Positions 37,253 through 45,181 of a stretch of DNA of 64,000 nt are shown in pieces. The notes under the pieces were generated by a model. The model searched no databases and was not told where the DNA came from. It saw only the letters and a program-made list of their open reading frames with translations. Source of the stretch: Planctomycetota bacterium. GTDB taxonomy: Bacteria; Planctomycetota; UBA1135; UBA2386. The stretch's first letter is position 1. Every line of letters starts with the position of its first letter. The translations under genes and the position numbers were made by a program. Location of the stretch: assembly GCA_020638655.1 (NCBI GenBank), contig JACKIC010000001.1:372001-436000 (forward strand), read 5' to 3'.

Positions 37253-40012
37253 GTGGCCGCCGCCCCGATCCGCGCCCTGCTGCTCACGCTGCTGACCTCG
37301 GCGGTCACAGCGCAACAGCCACCGCGGCATTGGGCCTTCGTCGTCCCCGAGAAGCAGGTACCCGCGGTGCGCGATGACGGCTGGTGCCGCGACGAACTCG
37401 ATCGCTTCGTGCTGGCGGGACTCGAGGCTCGCGGCCTGCGGCCGGCGCCCGCAGCCGAACGCGAACTGCTGCTGCGCCGAGCCCACCTGGTGCTGACGGG
37501 GCTGCCGCCGACGCCCGGGGACGTCACGACGTTCCTCGCCGACCCCGCTGCGGACGCCTACGAACGGCGCGTCGACGCGCTGCTCGCAAGTGACGCATGC
37601 GCCGAACACCTCGCCACCCCCTGGCTCGATCTCGCGCGCTTCGCCGACACCTACGGCTATCAATCCGACTTCGAGTGCCGCACCTGGCCCTGGCGCGACT
37701 GGCTGATCCGCTCGTTCGCCGACGACAAACCCTGGGACCGCTTCGTGCAGGAACTCGTCGCCGGCGACCTGCTGCCCGACGCCGACGTGCAGACGCGCAC
37801 CGCGACGGCGTTCTGGCGCCTGCACCGCCAGACCAACGAAGGCGGCTCGATCGAGGCGGAGTGGCGGCACGAGTACATCGCCGACCGCGTCGACACCTTC
37901 GGCACGGCCTTCCTCGGCCTGACCGTCGGCTGCGCGCGCTGCCACGACCACAAGTCCGACCCGATCTCGCAGCGCGACTACTACTCGCTCGGCAGCTTCT
38001 TCGCGATCGACGAAGCCGGGCTGTCGCCCTACTCGACGGGCGGCATCCCCCAGCCGACGGTGCGCCTCGCCACCGCGGCGCAGCAAGGCGAGATCCGCAC
38101 GCTGCAGCGCGCCGTGAGCGCCGCCGAGCAGCGCCGCGACCAGGCGCTGGCCGCCGCCCGCGCCGCGGCGAAGGAGATCGCCGAGAGTTCCTCGGGCGCG
38201 CTGGCCGAGGCCTGGCGGGCCGCCGTCGAGAAGCCTGTCGCCCCCGCGCCGATCGCGCACTTCCCGTTCGATGCGATCGAGAACGGCAAGAGCACCGACG
38301 CGCGCGAACCGTCTCGCCAGGCGAACGTGCCCGCGGAGGTGAAGCCCGCGTCCGGCGCGCGCGGGCAGGCGCTCGCGCTCGACGGCGACGCCCGGGTCGC
38401 GATCGACGGGTTGCCGGCGTTCCGCCGCGAAGACGCATTCAGCGTGCAGCTGTGGTGCTGGTGTCCGGACACCAAGGAACGCGCGGTGCTGCTGCACACG
38501 AGCCACTACACCGAGGACGCCGACACCCAGGGGTACCAGCTGCTGCTCACGGACGGCCACCTCGACTGGCAGCTCGTGCACCACTGGCCGGGCTCGGCCG
38601 CGGCGATCCGCAGCAAGGCGCCGTTCCCGCTCGGCCGCTGGTGTCAGGTCGTGGCCACGTACGACGGCAGCGCGCGCGCGGTGGGCCTCACGCTCTACCT
38701 CGACGGCGAACGCGTCGACACCGAGATCGTGCGCGATCACCTGCAGGGACCCGCGACCGTGCGCAAGCTCGAGCTCGGCGGCCGCGACCGCGACCGCGGC
38801 TTCGCCGGCGGCAGCATCGACGAGTTCGCGCTGTTCGACCGCTGCCTGGACGCCGCAGAGGTGACGCTGCTCGCCGGCCGGCAGCCCGACGCGACCGCCT
38901 ACCGCGACCACCTCGCCCGAGGCGACGAGACGCTGCGCACGGCAGAAGCCGAGCTGCGCGCCGCGCGCCGCGCGCTGCACGATCTCGTCGACGCGATCCC
39001 CGAGCTCATGGTGATGGCCGCGCACCGCTACCCGCCAGCCCGCCATGTGCTGCGCCGCGGCGCCTACGACCAGCCCGATCTCGCGCAGCCGGTGTCGGCC
39101 GACGTTCCCGCCGCGGTGCTGCCGTTCGCGCCGCAGTGGCCACGCGACCGCCTGGGACTGGCCGAGTGGCTGAACTCACCGCGCAACCCGCTGACGGCGC
39201 GCGTCGTCGTCGACCGCCTGTGGGCGCAGTGCTTCGGCCGCGGCCTCGTCGGCACGCCCGAGAACTTCGGCACGCTCGGCGAACCGCCGCAACAGCAGCC
39301 GCTGCTCGACGCGCTCGCGGTCGACTTCGCGGCGCAACGCAGCGTGCGGCAGCTGCTGCGGCGCATCGTCTGCTCGGCGACCTTCCGTCAATCCTCGCGC
39401 GCCACGCCGGCCCAACGCGAAGCCAACCCGCACAACACGCAGCTCGCGCGCGGCCCGTCGTTCCGGCTGTCCGCCGAGGTCCTGCGCGACCAGGCCCTCG
39501 CCGCGTCGGGGCTCCTGCACACTCACGTCGGCGGTCCGAGCGCGAAGCCCTGGCAACCGCCGGGCCTGTGGCGCGACGCGGGCGTCGGTTGGGGCGGCGC
39601 CGACTACAAGCCCGACGACGGGCCGAACGCCCGCCGCCGCAGCCTCTACACCTACCGCAAGCGCACCGCGCCGCCACCGAACATGACCGCGCTCGACGCT
39701 CCCAGCCGCGAAGTCTGCGTCGCGCGCCGCCAGGTCACCGATACGCCGCTGCAGGCGCTCACGTTCCTGAACGACCCGGTGTTCACGGAGTGCGCCGCGG
39801 CCCTCGCCTCGCGCGTGCTCGCCGAACTGCCCGACGGAGGTCTCGACGGTCAACTGGTGCGCGTCTTCGTCGCCCTCGCCGCGCGCGCGCCGCGCGACGC
39901 CGAACTGGCCGCGCTGCGCACGCTGTGCGCGACCGCCGCCGACCGCGCGCAGGCGTTGACGCTGGCGGCTTCCACCCTGATGGCCAGCGACGCCGTGGTG
40001 GTGCTGCGATGA
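37253..40012 (+). CDS. DUF1549/DUF1553 planctomycete protein with LamG domain
   Basis: A 919-residue exported protein typical of Planctomycetota. After a signal-like N-terminus, the DUF1549 region carries LDRFVLAGLEARGLRPAPAA, LARFADTYGYQSDFECRTWP and the haem-like CARCHDHKSDPISQRDYYSL (Cys227, Cys230, His231). A laminin-G/concanavalin-like domain follows at about residues 335-545, then DUF1553 (RLGLAEWLNSPRNPLTARVV, FRLSAEVLRDQALAASG). Family members usually carry a separate N-terminal cytochrome-c (PSCyt1) domain, which is absent here. It overlaps the next DUF1501 gene by 4 bp (ATGA), a standard pair in this phylum. The substrate is unknown; association with polysaccharide or sulfated glycan use is inferred. 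Confidence 0.9.
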   Translation: MAAAPIRALLLTLLTSAVTAQQPPRHWAFVVPEKQVPAVRDDGWCRDELDRFVLAGLEARGLRPAPAAERELLLRRAHLVLTGLPPTPGDVTTFLADPAADAYERRVDALLASDACAEHLATPWLDLARFADTYGYQSDFECRTWPWRDWLIRSFADDKPWDRFVQELVAGDLLPDADVQTRTATAFWRLHRQTNEGGSIEAEWRHEYIADRVDTFGTAFLGLTVGCARCHDHKSDPISQRDYYSLGSFFAIDEAGLSPYSTGGIPQPTVRLATAAQQGEIRTLQRAVSAAEQRRDQALAAARAAAKEIAESSSGALAEAWRAAVEKPVAPAPIAHFPFDAIENGKSTDAREPSRQANVPAEVKPASGARGQALALDGDARVAIDGLPAFRREDAFSVQLWCWCPDTKERAVLLHTSHYTEDADTQGYQLLLTDGHLDWQLVHHWPGSAAAIRSKAPFPLGRWCQVVATYDGSARAVGLTLYLDGERVDTEIVRDHLQGPATVRKLELGGRDRDRGFAGGSIDEFALFDRCLDAAEVTLLAGRQPDATAYRDHLARGDETLRTAEAELRAARRALHDLVDAIPELMVMAAHRYPPARHVLRRGAYDQPDLAQPVSADVPAAVLPFAPQWPRDRLGLAEWLNSPRNPLTARVVVDRLWAQCFGRGLVGTPENFGTLGEPPQQQPLLDALAVDFAAQRSVRQLLRRIVCSATFRQSSRATPAQREANPHNTQLARGPSFRLSAEVLRDQALAASGLLHTHVGGPSAKPWQPPGLWRDAGVGWGGADYKPDDGPNARRRSLYTYRKRTAPPPNMTALDAPSREVCVARRQVTDTPLQALTFLNDPVFTECAAALASRVLAELPDGGLDGQLVRVFVALAARAPRDAELAALRTLCATAADRAQALTLAASTLMASDAVVVLR

Positions 40013-41424
40013 ACCCACAGGACCTCACGGCGCTCACGCGGCGCGCCATGCTCGGTCGCGGCTCGCTCGGCCTCGGCGCGCTGGCGATGCGCTCGCTGCT
40101 GCCGGCTGACGATCCGTCGCCGCGACGCCCCCACTTCGCGCCGCGCGCGCGCCGCGTCGTCTACCTGTTCCAAGCCGGCGGGCCGTCGCCGTTCGAGACC
40201 TTCGATCCCAAGCCGCGCCTGCGCGAACTGCAGGGCCAGGACCTGCCCGCGTCCGTGCGCGGCGAACAGCGGCTCACCGGCATGAGCGGCAACCAGTCGG
40301 TGCTGCCGCTGGCGGGCTCGTTCACGGGCTTCCGCCAGCACGGCCGGAGCGGCCTGTGGGTCAGCGACCTGTTGCCGCACACCGCGAAGGTCGCCGATCG
40401 GCTGTGCGTGGTGCGCTCGATGCACACCGAAGCCATCAACCACGACCCGGCGATCACGTTCTTCTGCTCGGGCAGCCAGATCAGCGGGCGACCGTCGATG
40501 GGCGCGTGGGCCGCGTACGGCCTCGGCGCCGACAGCCGCGACCTGCCCGCGTTCGTCGTGCTCGTGAGCAAGGACGCGCAGCGCGACCAGCCGCTCTACG
40601 CGCGACTGTGGGGCAGCGGCTTCCTGCCCGGAGAGTACCAAGGCGTGCAGTTCCGACCGGGCAGCTCGCCGGTGCTGTTCCTCGACAACCCCCAGGGCGT
40701 CGACGGGATCGCGCGCCGCGCGCAGCTCGACGCGCTCGCGGCGCTGCACCGCGATCAGTTCGCACACGAAGACGACCCCGCGATCGCGGCGCGTCAGGCG
40801 CAGGCCGAGCTGGCCTTCCGCATGCAGGCCAGCGTGCCCGAGGTCGCCGACCTCGGCAGCGAACCCGACGAGGTGTTCGAGCTGTACGGGGAAGGCGCGC
40901 GCCAGCCGGGTACCTACGCCGCCAACTGCCTCCTGGCGCGGCGCCTGCTCGAGCGCGGCGTGCGCTTCGTGCAGCTGTTCCATCAGGGCTGGGACCAACA
41001 CGGCGGTCTGCCCGCCGGGATCTCGCGGCAGTGCAAGCAGACCGACCAGGCCTCGGCCGCGCTCGTGCACGACCTGCAGCGCCGCGGCCTGCTCGACGAC
41101 ACGCTGGTCGTCTGGGGCGGCGAATTCGGCCGCACGGCCTACTGCCAGGGCAAGCTCACCGCGACCGACTACGGCCGCGACCACCACCCGCGTTGCTTCT
41201 CGATCTGGCTGGCGGGCGGCGGCATGCGCGCCGGCCACGCACACGGCAGCACCGACGACTTCGGCTACAACATCACCGAGGGCGCGGTGCACGTGCACGA
41301 TCTGCACGCGACCATGCTGCACCTGCTCGGCTTCGACCACGAGCAGCTGACGTGGCGGTTCCAGGGCCGCGACTTCCGCCTCACCGACGTCGCCGGACGC
41401 GTCGTGAGAGAACTGCTCGCCTGA
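40009..41424 (+). CDS. DUF1501 protein with Tat-like signal
   Basis: A 471-residue DUF1501 protein of the alkaline-phosphatase-like superfamily. The N-terminus TRRAMLGRGSLGLGALAMRS is a twin-arginine-type signal. Conserved motifs are VVYLFQAGGPSPFETFDPKP, SMHTEAINHDPAITFFCSGS, FVQLFHQGWDQHGGLP, VVWGGEFGRTAYCQG and GRDHHPRCFSIWLAGGG. The ATG overlaps the TGA of the DUF1549/DUF1553 gene. The two families are nearly always adjacent in planctomycetes and probably act as one exported complex, but their reaction is not established. Confidence 0.92.
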   Translation: MNPQDLTALTRRAMLGRGSLGLGALAMRSLLPADDPSPRRPHFAPRARRVVYLFQAGGPSPFETFDPKPRLRELQGQDLPASVRGEQRLTGMSGNQSVLPLAGSFTGFRQHGRSGLWVSDLLPHTAKVADRLCVVRSMHTEAINHDPAITFFCSGSQISGRPSMGAWAAYGLGADSRDLPAFVVLVSKDAQRDQPLYARLWGSGFLPGEYQGVQFRPGSSPVLFLDNPQGVDGIARRAQLDALAALHRDQFAHEDDPAIAARQAQAELAFRMQASVPEVADLGSEPDEVFELYGEGARQPGTYAANCLLARRLLERGVRFVQLFHQGWDQHGGLPAGISRQCKQTDQASAALVHDLQRRGLLDDTLVVWGGEFGRTAYCQGKLTATDYGRDHHPRCFSIWLAGGGMRAGHAHGSTDDFGYNITEGAVHVHDLHATMLHLLGFDHEQLTWRFQGRDFRLTDVAGRVVRELLA

Positions 41425-41834
41425 TCTCGGCGACCACCCCACTGATGCCCCCCACGGCTGCGCCCTGCACCGGATGGCGCGCGCCTTCACGCGGGCTACC
41501 CTGCATCCCGTGGTCGAGCGAGAAGCATGCGTCGCCCGACCGCTGGTGTCCGACTCTCGCAGTTCCGTTGTTGGTCATGCCACGGAGGTACGGATTGACA
41601 GTAGTCCCACCGGACCGAAGTGAGCTCGCGGCGGCCTGAGCGCCACGAGTTTGCAACCTACCCGGGCTCGCGCGCTGCTTACCCGCGCGATGCCTCGCGA
41701 CGAAGGTCAGTCGGAGAGACCGAGTCGGAGGCGCCGCCGATGCCAACAGGCAGACCTGATGCACGCGCGAGCCCGCCTTACGTACTGGCGATGGTCGAGA
41801 AGCTGCGGCCGTCACGCGGCCGCGAAGGGCGTCA
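41425..41834. other. Intergenic stretch without a supportable gene
   Basis: 410 bp separate the DUF1501 gene from the convergent pilin-like gene. Short frames exist on both strands but lack a ribosome binding site, recognisable domains and neighbour-like amino-acid use. Composition looks somewhat less coding-like than the surroundings. It might be a decayed gene or a long untranslated region; no repeat structure or terminator is clear. Confidence 0.5.
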
Positions 41835-42578
41835 TCAGACGACCACCCAGGTGTTGCCGTCCTGACCGAGAGTGTTGGCCGCGACGGGAGAGCTCATGGC
41901 CTGACCCGCCTCAGCTGCGAACGCTGCCTGCCACGACACGGGGTCGTCTTCGCCGTCGTAGGCCCGCACCGCACCGTTGGTCGCGAGCACGTCGCCGCAA
42001 TGGTTGATGAAGAACGTGCGCTTGCCCGAACGGCCCTGATGCTGCGGCCACGCATAACAACACCAGAAGACCTCGGCGTTGTCCGCGTCGACCCCGGGCG
42101 GCGCCCCGCCACTGGCAGACTCGGCGACACCTCGCTCCTGCGCGTCCGGAAGGAACATCTGGAACACGTAGCCCGAACGATGGACGCGCGAGCGCTGCAC
42201 GGTGCCGAACGCGTTCGACAGCACCGCAGGCGCCATCCTCGCAGTCTTGCCGCGCAACGCCACCGACGCCGCGAGCTCGGCGAAGTAGCCGTATTCACCC
42301 GAGCCGTTGCCGTTGACGTCGATGATGCCGCTCGCCTGGCACTGCGACTGGCCGCTGCTGATGTTCTTCAGCGTCGCGATCGCAGCCGACTCGTTGGCGT
42401 TGAGCCTCGCAGACCGCAGGTTCGGAACGGCGATGGCGGCCGCGACCGAAACCACGGCGAGCAGCGTGACCGCGACCCATCGCCACCGTCCGCGAGGAGG
42501 ACGCGGACGACGAGGAGGATGAGGCGCAGGGTCACCGGCCAGGAGATCGTGAGGAACGGCGGTCTCGTTTTCGTTCAT
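41835..42578 (-). CDS. Type IV pilin-like/pseudopilin-like protein
   Basis: A 247-residue protein with a 33-residue Pro/Arg-rich cytoplasmic leader, a hydrophobic helix (WVAVTLLAVVSVAAAIAVPN), then LRSARLNANESAAIATLKNI, which matches the start of planctomycete pseudopilin-like proteins. It continues with a Gly-rich SGEYGYFAELAASVALRG segment and a C-terminal GDVLATNGAVRAYDGEDDPV. The usual prepilin-peptidase G-F-x4-E site is not seen, so it may not be processed as a true pilin. Convergent with the DUF1501 gene and 109 bp downstream of the peroxidase gene. Confidence 0.65.
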   Translation of the reverse strand: MNENETAVPHDLLAGDPAPHPPRRPRPPRGRWRWVAVTLLAVVSVAAAIAVPNLRSARLNANESAAIATLKNISSGQSQCQASGIIDVNGNGSGEYGYFAELAASVALRGKTARMAPAVLSNAFGTVQRSRVHRSGYVFQMFLPDAQERGVAESASGGAPPGVDADNAEVFWCCYAWPQHQGRSGKRTFFINHCGDVLATNGAVRAYDGEDDPVSWQAAFAAEAGQAMSSPVAANTLGQDGNTWVVV

Positions 42579-42687
42579 GTCGACAAGATCGACAGCGGGC
42601 CGCGCACCCGCCGTCCCACCGGCGGCGCAGCGCACCGTGGCAAGGCCCGTGCTGCGCTCAGGACAAGGGCTCAAGTGGTCTGCCGCG

Positions 42688-43509
42688 TCAGCCGGTGCGC
42701 TCGTCGACGTCGGCCGCAGCCTGCAGGAACAGGACGATCGCATCGACCTGTGCGTCGCTCACTTCCCTGCCGAGTTCGTGCCGCGCCATCAGCCGCACGA
42801 CCTCGCGCAGGTCACTCACCGACCCGTCGTGCAGCCAGGGCCCGGTCCGCGCCGCCAGCCTGAGCATCGGCGCCTTGAAGAAGTACCGGTCGGCATCGCG
42901 ACCGGTGACCGCGTGCAGGCCCGTGTCGACCGTCGCGAACGGCGCCGCCGCGCCGAGCTTGTGCCGCGAACGACCGCCGAGCGTGCGGCCGGCGTGACAC
43001 GCCGCGCAGCCGACCTCGATGAAGGTCGCCAGCCCGTGCCGTTCGGCGCCGGACAACGCCCCGTCGTCACCCTCGACGTAACGATCCCAACGACCGCGCG
43101 TGCGCCAGCCGTCGAGGAAGGCCGTGAGCGCCGCGACGGCCTGCGCGTCCTCGACCCGACAACGATCGCGCAGCTCGCGTGCAACCATCTGCCCGAGGTC
43201 GCCCTCGCCGCCGTCCCAGCCGAGCACCAGCTGCCGCGAGACGTCGGCCAGGGCCGGCGTATTGCGCACGTGCGACCGCCCGTCCTGACCATGATCCCCG
43301 AGGCGATGGCAGTCACTGCAAGCGGCCTCGCCGAGCCTGGTGGTGAACAGCCGCTCCCCCAGCTCCCGCTGCGCCGCCGTCGCGGGAGCGCCATGGAACG
43401 CCCGAGGATCGAGCTCGAACAGCGCCGCGACATGATCGCGCGCAGGACCTGGATCGGCGCAGCCGACCGCGAGACACGCCAGGGCAGCGACCAGGATCCG
43501 GGTCTTCAT
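42688..43509 (-). CDS. Dihaem cytochrome c peroxidase/MauG-family lipoprotein
   Basis: A 273-residue exported lipoprotein (LACLAVGCADP lipobox, Cys17) with two CxxCH motifs: CSDCH at 64-68 and CAACH at 168-172. Conserved RNTPALADVSRQ and APMLRLAARTGPWLHDGSV motifs are typical of bacterial dihaem peroxidases and MauG-like proteins. It is shorter than full-length BCCP (about 320 residues). It would reduce H2O2 or transfer electrons in the periplasm. It is divergent from the sulfatase gene across 88 bp. Confidence 0.88.
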   Translation of the reverse strand: MKTRILVAALACLAVGCADPGPARDHVAALFELDPRAFHGAPATAAQRELGERLFTTRLGEAACSDCHRLGDHGQDGRSHVRNTPALADVSRQLVLGWDGGEGDLGQMVARELRDRCRVEDAQAVAALTAFLDGWRTRGRWDRYVEGDDGALSGAERHGLATFIEVGCAACHAGRTLGGRSRHKLGAAAPFATVDTGLHAVTGRDADRYFFKAPMLRLAARTGPWLHDGSVSDLREVVRLMARHELGREVSDAQVDAIVLFLQAAADVDERTG

Positions 43510-43597
43510 GCGGGCACTTCGGCGCGAGCGCCCCCGACCTTCAGCGCGAACGACTCGAAGCGAGACCGGCGCGTCCGGCCGGGATACCGTTCGCCCC

Positions 43598-45070
43598 ATG
43601 GCGCGCCTCCTCCTCCTCGGCATCGCTGTCCTCCTGTCCACCGCCGCGGCTCTCGCCCAGCAAGCTCCGAAGAAGCGCCCGCCGAACGTCGTGTTCGTGA
43701 TGGCCGACGACCTCGGCTACGGCGAGCTCGGCTGCTTCGGGCAGACCAAGATCCACACGCCGCACCTCGACCAGCTCGCCGCGCAGGGCATGCGGCTGAC
43801 GCGCTACTACTGCGGCTCGCCGGTCTGCGCGCCGTCGCGCTGCGTGCTGATGACCGGCAAGCACCCCGGCCACGCCGCCGTGCGCGACAACAAGGAAGCG
43901 CAGCCCGAAGGACAGTGGCCGCTGCCCGCGAGCGAGAAGACGCTCGGTGAGGTGATGCAGGCCGGCGGCTACGTCACCGGCGCGTTCGGCAAGTGGGGCC
44001 TGGGCCCGTTCGGCTCGACCGGCGATCCGCTGCACCGCGGCTTCAACCGCTTCTTCGGCTACAACTGCCAGCGCCACGCGCACAGCTACTGGCCGGAGTT
44101 CCTCTACGACGACGCCAAGCGCATCCCCCTGGCCAACGACCCGCCCGTGCCCGGCGGCGGCAAGCTGAAGCCGGACGAGGACCCCAGCGACCCGAAGAGC
44201 TACGCGCGCTTCATCGGCAAGGACTACGCGCCCGATCGCATCCAGGCCGCGGCCGTCGCGTTCTTGCTCACCAACAAGAACCGCCCGTTCTTCCTCTACT
44301 TGCCGAGCGTGATCCCACATCTCGCCCTGCACATCCCCGACGCCGAGGCCAAGGCCTACGCGGGTCAGTGGGAGGAGAAGCCCTACACGGGCGGCAACGG
44401 CTACACGCCGCACCCGACGCCGCGCGCCGCCTACGCGGCGATGATCACGCGGCTCGACCGCGAGGTCGGCCAGCTGGTCGACCTGCTCGACGAGCTCGGC
44501 CTGCGCGAGAACACGATCGTGGTGTTCACCTCGGACAACGGCGCGACGCACAGCCCCGTCGGCGGCACCGACGTCGACTTCTTCGACTCGTGCGGCGGCC
44601 TCCGCGGCCGCAAGGGTTCGATGTACGAAGGCGGCATCCGCGTGCCGGCGATCGTCAGCTGGCCCGGCGTCGTGCCGAAGGGCTCGGCCAGCGCGCGGCT
44701 GGTCGGTTCCGAGGACTGGCTCGCGACGCTGACCGAGCTGTGCGGCGTGAACAACCCCATCGACGGCGACGGCGTCAGCTTCGCGGCCACGCTGCGCGGC
44801 GAAGAGCAGGCCGAGCGGCCGTTCCTCTACCGCGAATTCGCGGGCTACGGCGGCTGGCAGGCGGTCTGGGTCGACAACCTCAAGCTCGTGCGCAAGAACA
44901 TGCAGAAGCCCAAGTTCGTGACCGAGCTCTACGATCTCGCCAAGGACCCGACCGAGGCGTCGGACCTCAGTGGCGCACGACCGGAGACGGTCCAGAAGCT
45001 GCTGTCGATCGTCGACCGCGAGCACGTGCCCAGCGCCACCTTCCCGCTCAAAGGGATCGACGGCGACTGA
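43598..45070 (+). CDS. Secreted arylsulfatase
   Basis: A 490-residue type I sulfatase with a signal peptide (MARLLLLGIAVLLSTAAALA). It has the metal-binding VFVMADDLGYGELG (Asp37, Asp38) and the formylglycine site CAPSR at Cys77 (consensus C-x-P-S-R), followed by CVLMTGKHPGHAAVR. Further landmarks are AFGKWGLGPFGSTGDP, VVFTSDNGATHS and a C-terminal EGGIRVPAIVSWPG. The Cys must be oxidised to formylglycine by a maturase encoded elsewhere. It hydrolyses sulfate esters, probably of algal or animal polysaccharides, a common planctomycete lifestyle. The exact substrate is unknown. Confidence 0.94.
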   Translation: MARLLLLGIAVLLSTAAALAQQAPKKRPPNVVFVMADDLGYGELGCFGQTKIHTPHLDQLAAQGMRLTRYYCGSPVCAPSRCVLMTGKHPGHAAVRDNKEAQPEGQWPLPASEKTLGEVMQAGGYVTGAFGKWGLGPFGSTGDPLHRGFNRFFGYNCQRHAHSYWPEFLYDDAKRIPLANDPPVPGGGKLKPDEDPSDPKSYARFIGKDYAPDRIQAAAVAFLLTNKNRPFFLYLPSVIPHLALHIPDAEAKAYAGQWEEKPYTGGNGYTPHPTPRAAYAAMITRLDREVGQLVDLLDELGLRENTIVVFTSDNGATHSPVGGTDVDFFDSCGGLRGRKGSMYEGGIRVPAIVSWPGVVPKGSASARLVGSEDWLATLTELCGVNNPIDGDGVSFAATLRGEEQAERPFLYREFAGYGGWQAVWVDNLKLVRKNMQKPKFVTELYDLAKDPTEASDLSGARPETVQKLLSIVDREHVPSATFPLKGIDGD

Positions 45071-45181
45071 GCTCCCGGGTGGCGCGGCCCAGAATCCGCG
45101 ATTGCCTGCATCCGATCCGGATGCCGCGGCATGAGTAGCATGCGCCGTGCGCCCCCCCGCGCGGCGCCCCTCCCGCCACCC

